Of a stretch of DNA of 64,000 nt, positions 26,637 to 38,023 are shown in pieces. The position numbers and the translations under genes are program-made. The stretch comes from Carallia brachiata (Eukaryota; Streptophyta; Magnoliopsida; Malpighiales; Rhizophoraceae), in NCBI GenBank assembly GCA_021464245.1, contig JADCRB010000025.1, forward strand, positions 5,752,316 to 5,816,315. Reading direction: 5' to 3'. Every line of letters starts with the position of its first letter. Position 1 is the stretch's first letter. The notes under the pieces are model-generated. The model had not been told where the DNA came from and ran no database searches. It saw only the letters and a program-made list of their open reading frames with translations.

Positions 26637-27982
26637 ATCTTGGTTTCAACTTTCAATAACACCCCAGAGAGAAAGAGAGAGAGATTTTCCAGGAAAGTGC
26701 AAAGACCAGATTTTCTGGGAAAATTGGAGCTCAGAGATCCAAGTGAACTGACGCGTTTTTAAGGCATCCGTGGGTCAACATTGGGACCAAGCTAAACGGC
26801 GACGTACGCTAAACTGTGGAGTGTTCAATTGTAAAGAAGTCCAATGTTATTGCAATTGCCACATACTGCCATACTGGATCAGCTTTTGTGTTTATTATTT
26901 ATTTATTATATGAGAAATTAAATAAAGTCAATGAGTAGGAGATGGCAAGATCCAACTGACTTCAAATTTTATCTTTGATTATTAGTGTCTTCATACTGTT
27001 CTCCATTTGAAAAAAAAAAAAATGGAAGTTGGCTAGGACATATTGAATATTATAAAATTCAAAATGATAAGTAATTATGTTAATAAATTATTTAACAAAA
27101 AAAAAAGTAGAGAGCTTGATAAAGTTCTTCATAATGTTTAGATTTAGCTAGTACCAATCTTCTGAAGAAACAAGGATACAAATGTTTAAATTTTCAAAGG
27201 TCTTCATAAAGTTTAAATAATCTAAGTTTGATGAGATTGTCTTGTATTCATACAAATTGAGTTAATTAGATTGACTGTTTGTTTTTGTAATTCAATAGTA
27301 TCATAGATCAGATTTCACACGATGTATCAAGTCTATCTTTGTAGTTGGAACAAAGATCAATCAATGGATTCCTCAAAATGTAAAAAGGTTTTTCTTTCAA
27401 AATTAACTGATTCTAAATTTAACTCAAATTTTAAATATTCAATTTTAAAAGCCACTCTAACATTCATGAGTTATACTTATAATAGAGAAGGAACACTTTT
27501 AATGCAGCATCTTTTTTCCTCTTTTCTTATATGTACCATGCCAAACAACAATAAAATCAAGGCGAAAAAAGAAGTGCTCTGGCAACAAAAGGAAAGCAGA
27601 AAAGCACATTACAAGTAGAACGAAGAAATTCTGATGATTCCAGACAACAGAATTTTTGCTGAAAGCTTTACACTCTGTTTTTTTTTTTTAAATGATTTAC
27701 ATTGTGGAAATTGAGCATCTATAGTTGGCTCACTCGTCATGCTAAGCTTCTGATGAATAACCCCCAAGATGGGACAACTGAAACGATCTTCACGCTACTC
27801 TTGATATTCATTTTGTTCCTGCCCCATGATGTTTGAGTCTGCAGTTTTGACTCTACAGCAAGTTATGACTTACAGGAGGGTCATTAAGGAAAACAGAATT
27901 CCCAGGGTCCAGAGTTGGTCAAGTGGCTTAGTTTAAAGTTCAATGTCTCCATCTGTGGATTCAGTTCATACATATCCTTTCA
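26637..27982. other. Intergenic region between P4H and RLCK genes
   Basis: Bases 26637-26780 are probably the P4H leader. The middle is AT-rich with poly-A runs and no supported gene. Roughly 27640-27982 is likely the kinase 3' UTR. Confidence 0.5.
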
Positions 27983-30246
27983 TCAGTGATATTCTTCAGG
28001 GTTTTCAGTGGAGTGGCCTAAAACAGCTTCCATTTCTCGATTTAGGTCGTTTAAATACTTGGTTGAATTGTATTCATCAGCGTCCAACAGCTCCTCAGAG
28101 TAAGTCCTTTGGCGTATAGACTTCTGTTGTTGTTTTGCTTGTTTTAAACTACTTGCATCCCCCTTCAGGATCTGTACCACCTGCACAGATGCAAATGGAA
28201 AGCGTTCAAATCAAAATACTATGCTACATTAAATCCACTATCTTTGGCCAGGCCTTGCAGAACAAACGGTCCAATGCAAAATCAATCTTATAATAGACAG
28301 GCCGAGAAGCTACGAGAGTTATCAAATTGAACAATCTCCTACAATTTTTAACTGGCGCCCCAACAAATTGGCATCAATAGCTTTCTAGTTGTTCCTTTAT
28401 CAAGTTCTGATATAAAATCAGAAGTTTTGCTTGTAATTAGCTGACAGAACCACAGACAACTTTCTTGTTTTAAAATTTTAAGGCAAAATACATATATATA
28501 TCATGCCTGGCTCATTTGAGGTCGCTGTGCTGAAGAATGATCGATGCATAAAGAAGCGGTACAGACCATGCGATCCAACTGTTCAAAGTCATAGGAATCT
28601 GTGAGAATTGGATCAACGAGCTCCTTGATATTGTTCCTCATAAGCAAAGGTTTGGCCTGCACGAAATTGTGCTTATCAGCATAAATTTTGTTGGCAATGT
28701 AGTACACTCTTTATCTGGGATAAAAGGAACATACATACCCACATGACAAGACTTCTCTGTGAACTGTCTACAGCTTGCTGTCCAGTAATGAGCTCTAATA
28801 GCAATACCCCATAACCATAGACATCTGTCTTTTCATCTACTATGCCATGCATGAAGAACTCGGGCGGAAGGTAACTGTCATGTGAGAGAACAAATTAGAT
28901 TGATGGCAAAGAGAAAGACCCATATGATCCAGACAATCTGGTGCAATTTTTGGTACAAACCCAAATGTGCCTTCAACTTTTGATACAATGTGATGACTCC
29001 ATTGCTCCGGTAACCACTTTGAAAGCCCAAAATCTGATATCTGCATACAGTTTCAAGTTCCAAAGTGAGCAATGCAACTACGTTGGTCATCAATTTCCAG
29101 GCCAAAGAGCTCACCTGAGGCTCAAAATCTTCTGTAAGCAATATATTAGAAGCCTTAATATCTTTATGGATGATTCTCCTTTGGCATCCTTCATGAAGAT
29201 ACACAAGGCCCTCAGCAGTTCCCACGGCAACTTTGTATCTGATTCCCCAGTCCAGTTTTTCCCTTGGGCCTGTAAAATGTAAGAAGAAATAAATACAGTA
29301 ATTTGGGAAAAAATGAGAAGGAAGGACTTCAAGATCTTCCAAATGATACACAGACCATAAAGTAAAGATGCCAGGCTTCCATTAGCAGACAACTGAAGAA
29401 CAAGGTGCATCCCTCCTTCAACCCCATATCCAACTAATTTTGCAATATTTGGATGGTCAACATGGACTATAATCCCCAGCTCAGATAAGTAATCAACAGT
29501 CATCTCTTCTGGGGAGCCTCTAGTCAGCCGTTTTATAGCAACCAGCCTCCCATCTTCCAGTTCACCCTTATAAACTTCGGCATAGCCTCCTTGTCCAATC
29601 AAATTTTCTACAAATAACAGAGGGAAAATGATTGTCAGCTTATTAAGGCAAATTATTTACCAAATTTTCAAAAGGACCTTCTTTCTTTTGGAATGTATAC
29701 TTAATTATTGCACAAGTTGGAAATCTTGGCGACTGACTGTTCAAAATGTAATTAAGATTCTAAGGAAGTACTGACCCCGGCTGAAATTGTTGGTTGCATC
29801 TGGAGCTCTAAGAGTGAATAGTTTTTCCAGGAAGGTTTCAAATAGCAGAAATCAGCATCCAAAGGAGAAGTTATAGGTGGAACCATTTCATCTCTTACTC
29901 TCTTGCTTTTTCTTCTAGTGAGCCCTGGGATACCCTTTTTCAGCGGATGCATCCGCTTTGTGCTTTCTTTTCTGAACACATGAAACAAGTTGCACCAATG
30001 AGTTGCAACTGATGAATTATGTTGACCTTCCGAGCCAGAAGCGCTTGTCCTGGAAGAAGTTGTATTAGATCCTAAGCAATCTAGACTGCTAGCATTAGTT
30101 GTTGCAATGGAAAATTCTTCAGGAAAATCTATTGTAGAATCTTCTATGCCATTGTTTTTGCACTCCATAATCCCCTCCTCCTCCACCGCCTCCTCTCCAA
30201 AATTAAAGTCCTCAAGTCTGACATTTAAAAGAAAGTTTTTTAGCAT
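27983..30246 (-). CDS. Receptor-like cytosolic Ser/Thr kinase, RLCK-VI (RBK-like), with one frameshift in this sequence
   Basis: Cytosolic protein kinase; RBK1/RBK2 relatives bind ROP GTPases. The first exon (29776-30246) is an acidic and serine-rich N-terminus followed by a basic segment [10 protein letters not shown] and [13 protein letters not shown]. The kinase domain begins [22 protein letters not shown], which is one base out of frame with the preceding segment (a single base missing near 29798). Downstream exons show VAIKRL (Lys), [11 protein letters not shown] (catalytic Asp, HKD rather than HRD), SDFGLSKW (DFG), [11 protein letters not shown] (APE-like), [15 protein letters not shown] and the C-terminal lobe, ending ENPEEYH at 27983. 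The intron 28181-28506 has a GC donor. The start is uncertain: ATG at 30246 is used, but an acceptor-like TGTCAG just downstream and a separate open frame at 30278-30463 allow another first exon. Confidence 0.88.
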
Positions 30247-32848
30247 TAGAGCGAGGCTAGCCTATGTGCAAACAAAATCAGTCAATTGCGTTTGAAGGAT
30301 AAAAAATGGCAGACATCAAACCATGAGATGAGAAAGATTCGGAGAAGCCAGCTCGCTTAACTCTGCCTCCACCAGGCCTAGCCTCTTTCTGATCACTGCC
30401 AATGCCCCGGGAACCATTGCTGCCAATGTAAGACCATTCAAATTCCGTCATTTGAAGAAGCATGCAGAGAACATGTAAGAAATCTCAATGTTACAAGAAC
30501 CAAAAACTAAAATGTGGGAAATTTCGGAAAGAGGGTCAAAGCTCATACCTGAAATATTTGAGGATTTTAAATTGTGGGTCGGAGGCAACACCGCTAATGG
30601 AATTCATTACAGGAATTACAGCTTGTACGACCACAAGAACCCGTTGCCGCAAATGTTGCACGTTCTAGAATTTAAAACCTGCATAAATACAGTTGCAACA
30701 TTACATGAATCATAGTGCAAAAGAAACAATAACACGTTTGTTCCACATCAATGAACATGATCAAATTGTTGAAAACCAAACCTGAAGCTACGCTAATGAA
30801 TGAAGAAGTGCTGCAAAGAAGATGTGGACCATAAAGAAGCTGAAGGTTCACGGACATGTTCCCATGATATGTCGGGAAGAGGCAAAACGAGAGAGGGAGA
30901 CAGAGAGACAGAAAGACAGAGAGGGGGGGGGGGGGCTGGCAAAACCAAAATGGGACAAGAATTGATTGGAGAGAGACAGTTAGGAAGGGAGATGATAAAT
31001 AGTGGTCGGTATGATCTCCCTTTGGCTTCACTCATTGTTCAAAGAGTCCGGCTAGGAGACACAAAGTGGGGACACGGATGATAGAGGGTGGAAATAGTTT
31101 CCCCTTGTTATCAGGAGGCAAAAATAGGCGTATGTGTTCTCCGCTCTATCCCCATCCGTGTCCTTCTAATTGTTCTCTTGTTAACAATGTTTGTTTTGGC
31201 CTTTTTTTCTTACCTGATTTGCATGCTTAAAAATTGGGTTTGGCTGTCGTTAATACTTCCTTGTTGATGACTTGACTTGTCGTTAATTCTTGGGAATGTA
31301 CTAGTTATTGCTATATATAATGAGATTATTGGAATTAAGAGATAATAAACAACAAATAAATTAGTACATTCGTAATTGTAAAAATGAGAATGTAGGGTAA
31401 TTTTCTATAGTTTTATCAGTAAATACTACGACTTTTTGTTTAGAGAGGTGTGAATCAATAAAGACATTTTCAAATAATGAACTGTAAGTTTAGTCTTACT
31501 TTTAGTGGTGATATGATTTAAATTCTTATCTTTTACACCAATTGAATCCTTTTAATTAATTGAACACCACCACCAATACGGCAAAGAAATTAATATATTG
31601 AAACTGAAGCCATACAGGCAAAGCACGTAAACAACGAACATAGTTATCCAAAGTAAGATTTTGCCTCTAAAACAAGCATAAAAATGCATATCACGTATGT
31701 GCAATGTTGACGAAAAAGAAAGGTCCTTCTCCAAACGTGTTGTAGATAGTAATTAAGTTTTCGCACGGCAACGTGAACACAAGTACTAATGTTTTTTTCT
31801 TTTTTTTAATTCCTTCTTTGAGTACGTTAGTATTAGAGGTTGAGCACGAAATTAAATTGATCGCTAAAAGCGCTCCGTGTGCATCACGAGTGTTCTAGCA
31901 CCAGATTAGCAGAAACGTGGAAGTACACGTCAATAACATTCTCGTAAAAAGCAAGACGGCTGAGAACCGTGTCGCTGACTTAACCTAATTGCTTTGCTAC
32001 GGAATGAAGCTCAACCCGCCAACGAGCTTTGCTTTGGCATTATTATAAGGGAAAATTTTGGTAGACGGAAATAAGATAGGAAAATTTTTTTTTGTGCGAT
32101 CAACTGTTTTATTTCTGTAATCAAATTTTGATTTATTACAACAAAATTTTGAAGATTTTTTGATTATTTTTTTGTTACAGAAATTAAGTGTTTTGTTACA
32201 CAATAAATTAACTGGTTAAATTTTTTTTTTTTTTATTTTCGCGTCCCTTTCTTCCTATTTCACGTAATGGTGCTCTTGTTATAAAGCCTTTAGCTCACCA
32301 GTTAAGCCAGATTATGCCCGTCCTTAATTGAATAACAGTGAAAAGCGTTCCTTGAAGGAAGAGATTAGTCGCATATAATAACAATAACTAGTTTGCTAAA
32401 ATTGTAAATTAGTTTAACGTTTGAGTCAATATTTAATTATAAATATGTTGTTTTCTTGTTCCTCACGTTTTCGCCGTAGAATGTGACTGTTAAATTTACT
32501 AAATTATGCACTGTTAATTTATTTGTCACGTCATCAAATTATTTCTAATAAGATATCATTATTAAAAATACAATGACGTGATATTTTATTTTATTTTATT
32601 TTATTAACTTTTCTATTGAATTCTAAAATTAAAAAAAAATTGTTACCATATTATATTTTAATAATATAATATCTTATTAAGAAATAGTTTGATGATAATA
32701 TGAAAATTAAATATTATACACCCCAATAAATTTAATAGTCCAATAACATGAAAATATCAAATTATTTCATGAGAAAAAAGTGAGAGTCCAACTTTAAAAT
32801 GTTGTTATAATTAAATATTTTTAAAAATTAGACATTAATTTATTTAAC
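30247..32848. other. RLCK leader/promoter and AT-rich intergenic DNA
   Basis: Bases 30247 to about 31080 probably hold the kinase leader and promoter, including a GA-rich stretch with a G13 run at 30923-30935 (C13 on the coding strand). A 50-60-codon open frame at 30278-30463 on the minus strand (starting MTEFEWSYIG) may be an upstream ORF or first exon. From 31100 the DNA is AT-rich without supported genes. Confidence 0.45.
32525..32702. repeat. Inverted-repeat (MITE-like) element
   Basis: The left arm (CGTCATCAAATTATTTCTAA...) near 32529-32580 and the right arm near 32650-32702, read in reverse (TTATCATCAAACTATTTCTT...), match with small gaps over about 45 bases, on both sides of a T/A-rich core. 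No coding capacity. Duplicated flanks were not identified. Confidence 0.5.
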
Positions 32849-34171
32849 AAGAGCGTTATATTACCCGCAACATTTACCACTTTATTGATCCGTGTCAACA
32901 CTGTGTTTTCTTTTTAAAATCAGTCCGCGAGGTTAAATCTGTTAGTCAAATTTGCTCCTTCTCTCACTTTTTCCGTTAGTCAGTGCCAGGTGGCAACACA
33001 TTGAACAACACACCAAATATACATGTTGACGTGTTATATTATATAAGATATTTATTAATTTTATTTTTTATAAAAAAATTAATTTATAATTTAATATTAT
33101 TTAAATATTATATTAAATTTTTTTATTTAAATAAATCTCATTTATTATATGATGTAAAATTATAAATAAATTATATTCACTTAAAAAAAAAAATAAAATA
33201 AAAATTCTCGTCATATAATTAAAATTGAAGTTGACATGACATATGTATTGGTAAAATTATTTTTTTATTCTTCCAAACACTAAGTTTTATTTTTTTTAAA
33301 AAAATCTCCACCGTTCACGATAAACCTTTAAGTCTAAAAAATTCCTAATCGCTTTCCTCAATCTTTTTGTTGTCTGGCTACTTCTTACTCATTCTGTGTC
33401 GCCTCTAAGATAAACGAAATGCAAATTTATGTCCACTTAATTCATCTTCATTATCTGGTTCGGTGAAGAGGCCAGGGGGTGAGCGTAGCAGATTGAGAAC
33501 CAGAGAAAGCCTGCGAACAGCCCTGAATTTCAGATCTTGCTGCTGTTGCCTTCTCATCATTATCTCTCTATTTTTTTTCTCTTGAAAACAACGAAAAAAA
33601 TCCGAAACCTCAAAGTAACGGAAAAAAACATCCTTAACCCAATCCGTTGAAGTGTTTGACTGATGCAGTTGATGTCTCCGGTCGATGCTTGTTTGCTAAA
33701 AGCTTTTTATCAATTGGAGATGCAAAACCTTTTATCTACAACGAAACCTTTTATGAACACGAACCTTTTATCTACAACGCCGTCCAATTGGAGATGCAAA
33801 TTTATCGGGTTTGAGTTCTGACAGGCAGAGGTTCGTTTGTTTCTCAGGAAATTCAGAGAGAAACACAAAGGAATGCGGCGGTGTTTTTCTTGATAACAAA
33901 GATCTGACAATCAAACTTTTTTAAGATAAAAATTAAAAAAATTTTCGGAAAAAAACAACGACCGAATATAATACGCCTGCCACGTCAGCTTCAAATTAAT
34001 TATGTGGCATTACAAGTCACCATGCACATTTAATGTGTGTCATCCAACGTGTCGTCACCTAACACTGACAGAAAAGCGACGGAAGGGGCAAATTTGACTA
34101 AAGGAGTGAAAAAAGCGTTGCGGACACGGATCAACAAAGTGGAAACGTTCTGAAATGAAATAGAGCTTTTT
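32849..34171. mobile_element. Non-autonomous element with long terminal inverted repeats (MULE-like?)
   Basis: The left arm 32849-33040 and the right arm 34007-34171 are clear inverted copies. Matching blocks include CACTTTATTGATCCGTGTC against CACTTTGTTGATCCGTGTC, and GTCAAATTTGCTCCTTC against GTCAAATTTGCCCCTTC. The arms are about 165-190 bases with roughly 70-75% identity, and the element is about 1.3 kb. The interior has no transposase-like frame; it includes a less AT-rich block around 33300-33880 and a local duplication of CAATTGGAGATGCAAA (33711-33726 and 33785-33800). Long arms without a transposase suggest a Mutator-like or foldback element. No target-site duplication was confirmed, so the superfamily is not certain. 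Confidence 0.65.
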
Positions 34172-34868
34172 GCCTTAACATTTTAGGCTAAAAGTTTATC
34201 ACTGTTTTGTTTGTTTAGTTTTACAAACACGTAAAATACTGTGTCAAAAAAAAAAAAAAAACACGTAAAATACACTCGGAATCTATCCCTCATATCATTC
34301 TATATCCATGTCAACCAATAAAATGCTGATTTTATGTATTTTTTGTTCTAAAATTTTACGGGAAGCGGTGCTGTAATGCTCAAATAGTTGGTAACTCTTA
34401 TTGGATTATTGACGACTAACTTACCTGGTGGAGCGAAATCTTCAATTCCATTGCATGCGGAGGAATCAAGAACATCATGCACTTCAAACATACAGCTTGG
34501 AGAGAGCATATGCAATAATTCTACCGTCAAATTTAGTCTTTGATTTATCTCTTCCAACATGAGATCCACATGTTTATAGAACCTGGCCCTCCTGAAGGAC
34601 ATCCACCAAGAACCCAGTTCGCTTTTTGAGAGGAAAAGGGAAGGAGCACAATCCTTCTGTAGCAGCGCATCACCAAATACAGGCTTCCATGGCGCACTTC
34701 AAGGACCCCTGATCTAATCCAGACTTTATTGAGCAACCATCTTGAAGCACAATACAATACCAAAAAATACCACTGATAAGTGCCATTGCGGTGGGTATGA
34801 TTTACTAATTTACAGAGAAAAAAAATGGACAATGCTAATACAATGACTACCATTTTCAGATGGCTGCT
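34172..34868. other. Spacer and 3' UTR of the At4g15545-like gene
   Basis: Holds a poly-A run near 34244-34260 and sequence likely transcribed as the 3' UTR of the neighbouring minus-strand gene. A short open frame on the minus strand at about 34350-34600 has no recognisable family. Confidence 0.4.
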
Positions 34869-37800
34869 TCAGTGAACACCACGAGAGATCAAACCCTCAA
34901 ATACCGCATAAAGGTCTCTGTTCTCAGGACCAAATATCTTCAGCCTTCCTCAGGGTCTCCTGAGATAGTGCAGACCAATCGTAAGACAGTGAGAGAGAAG
35001 TACACAGGCTGGGGGGGGGCGCAGGGGAGAAGAGAGATGTACCTCTCTTGTTTGCTTGTGGGCGTTCAATTCTTTAACATTTGCCAGAAATGCACCAAAC
35101 TGCTCGTAAGACAAACGGTTCCTGAGGGGGGGTGGGGGTTTAAGACCATTAATGGGCAATGAATTTAATTTTTTTATACTTGCCAAAGTATAAATATAAC
35201 CGCCTAACATCATCAACTATGGTGCATTATATTGCTTAGGAATTTGAAACAAACTCTTTGCAGAAGCCAAATTTGTCCATCGTGATGAAGAGTCTTTACC
35301 TGACTTGGCGAAAGAATTCTCTACCATCAACTCGAGTTCGTCCTGAAACATACAAAACCAATTTAATGACAAAGCCATCAAAACATGCAACGCTGATATG
35401 AGTTATGCTGTTTCAGCTAAAAATTTATCCCAGAGCAATATAAATCATTGAGCTAATTGGCTACAACTTTTGACAATGTTTCACACCGAAAAAGGATCAT
35501 GACGCAAGTTACAGGCTATCCTTTTTTTTTCTCCTTTTCTTTTGTTTTTTTTTTGGTGGTTGATAGTTACTGGCTATCTTTTGTACTAATCACATCTGTA
35601 AAGTCTACCCTACTTGAGCTATCTTGTCAATTTGGTGGAAAGAATATAGCCAAAAGACATGAGTTCTCAATTTTTGATTACCGATTTGGACTTGAAATAT
35701 AGAGGCTATTGTTTGGCCAAGGAGTTGTTCGGAAAATGTGCCATCAAATGCCAATATTTTCATCATTATTACCATGTGTAACATAGGCTCCTTACATTTC
35801 AAAGGAAAAGTAAGCATTAAGCATGTCCAAATTACTAAGGTCAAAGAGTTTGCTAAGAAACTGCAGGTTTAAATATGGCAGTTAGCTAAACACCAGTTGA
35901 AATAATATTCAAGGCCAACAACACCGAGTATCCAAGCAATTGAATAACAATTGAATTTTTTCTTAATATAAAATAACAAATAAATTGTTCCTTGATACAT
36001 GTCAGAACTAACCACTTTGTGACCCTGTATCAGAACTTGAAATTGAACTGTTCGTGTTTGACGGCAGAGAAGAAAATATAGAAGACCTATCATCAAGGAT
36101 ACCTCTTGGTGTAGAAAATGATATCGAATGTCGTCTTGGAGAACCTGGTTTAGATGTTCTTGTAGGAGACACTGAAGCCGATAAACTTGAAGGGGAACCA
36201 GGAGGAGTAAGCTTAGGTGTACTTGTCTGGGATGCTAGAAGGTAACTGTGTGATACGCCAAATCTTTCTGTTCCATGTTAATAAAACAAGTAAGGATAGA
36301 GAATTTATTTTCTTTGATTATTCTGTTTTTCTGTCCTTTCTTTTTGGCAGGGGGTTTATTCCAGGAAACATGCTCAAAACAGAAACTGTCACTCACTATC
36401 TGTTCCGTGGTCATCTGTAAGTGAATTTCCCATTTCTGAGAGTTGGCCAGGTACTGAAGATGCTCTTGAAGGTGGCAACAGGGCAAAATCTTCTGTAACA
36501 AATCAGAAAAATGAACTTTACTCAGTAGGTTGTCAAATTACACAGCAAGTATGTATCAAATGCATCATCGCCTCCATTGGCTCTTTATTCTACCATTCAC
36601 TTGAAAAATGTAAACTTGTGTCCTAGTTAACCAATTTACAAAACACCAAGACCCCAGTGTTTCTAGCGATCTAGAAGACACATGAACTGAAGCACTTCAG
36701 ATTGTCAGTCAGAAATATTGACCTAGTGCATTTTGTTAAATATTTAATTAGCCAGCCTAAATTTTCCAAAGTGGACTCAGAGGAAGTTTGTCTCGGACAG
36801 GGATACTTACGCCATCTAGAGCGTTAGTCTGTTAATGTTAGATATAAATCATTGGGTTTTATATTCATTCTTTAACTATCAGTAGAAGCAAGGTATCCAG
36901 CGAAAAAATCATTTAACCTTCAATGAAGCAATCCATCATTTTGCGCAGGCACAATTCCAATAGGAAGATTGAAAAGGAACGAAAACTGCTAGATAATTTT
37001 GATCCATTCCGGGCTACTCCCCCATCAGTTTACCATCATAAGGGAAATGCACATGACAGATTGAACTGTCAAGGAAGGGCTTAAACACTTACCACTTGGT
37101 GTTGGTTTCGCAACGATGGGCAGGGCTCCTGCCTGAAACAGGACCAGATTAACCATTGTCCAAAAAGCAATCATCCGAGAAAGACAACTTTTTTGAAGCA
37201 AACAAACTTACAAAGCAAGAGAATGAGTAACAACCAATTACAGCAAACAACCAACTTACAGAATTTTCTTCATCGTCTCGAAGCGACTGCATAAGGGTCT
37301 TTCTGAACACCTCCAGCTGCATGCATTTCAAACAGTTTTTTTTTAAGTGCTCACTCACTCACACTATTAACACAAACAGCAAGGGCTTTGCTTCTTTTTG
37401 AAAAGATCAAACAGTCCAAGTTTTCTTCTTTGAAGCAGTAATCAATCATTATACTTCCTAAATGTCTGAACCCTAAATCACATGAAATTAAATCACCAGA
37501 CAGGTAGCCAGACTATCTTTAAAAAAAAATTTAAAAAAAAAACTGAAAATTATCCCCAAAAAACAGGTGAATTTTCTTATTTTCTGACCTTGGAAACATC
37601 TCTTTGGAGCTTCTTAACTGTATTGGAAAGCAAAGCGTTCTCTTTCACCAAATTTTCCTGCAAAAGGATTAAAAAAAAGAAAAAAAATTAGGAAAAAAAA
37701 AAAGAAAATGAAGGGAGGCATCGGTGGGAGAGGTCGGGTCGGACCTTTTCGGCTTCGGCGCCGGCGAGCTTGTCGGAGATGTCGGAGAGGGAGGCATCGA

Positions 37801-38023
37801 GGGATTCGAGCTGAGAGTGGAGGTCGGCGATGAGCTCGTCTTTCTCGGCGAGTTGGGCGCGGAGGGCGGACGACTCTGATTCGAGGATGTTGACACGTGT
37901 CGATAGAGCAATTGACGTGATCTTGCGGGCCAGGTCGAGCTGTTCGAATGGATCGGACGGCAGAACTTGCAAGATTTCCTCGGGAAGACCGAAGGTGGAA
38001 CCACCCAATTCGTTCGCCGACAT
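34869..38023 (-). CDS. Coiled-coil protein of the At4g15545 (NAIP1/NAIP2) family, with a frameshift in the last exon
   Basis: Relatives in Arabidopsis are NAI2-interacting proteins linked to ER bodies and ER-derived structures. Nine exons read on the minus strand from ATG at 38023. Exon 1 starts MSANELGGSTFGLPEEILQV and continues with DPFEQLDLARKITSIALSTR and a long heptad-like coiled coil. Exons 2-3 encode ENLVKENALLSNTVKKLQRD and LEVFRKTLMQSLRDDEEN. Exons 5-6 encode a Ser/Pro-rich linker with PKLTPPGSPSSLS and KPGSPRRHSISFSTPRG. Exons 7-8 encode VDGREFFRQVRNRLSYEQFGAFL and NVKELNAHKQTRE. The last exon begins ETLRKAEDI, but then shifts frame near 34930-34938 and meets a TGA; the conserved ending FGPENRDLY...FEGL is present in another frame, with its stop at 34869-34871. 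Without that break the gene is complete. Confidence 0.9.

Noticed and set aside
30278..30463. Open frame starting MLLQMTEFEW as first exon of the RLCK
   Set aside because: Its possible donor (CATG|GTTTG) is out of phase with the next exon's acceptor; kept only as a possible upstream ORF.
34350..34602. Minus-strand open frame (MSFRRARFYKHVD)
   Set aside because: Lies downstream of the stop of the At4g15545-like gene, has no recognisable family and is probably 3' UTR.
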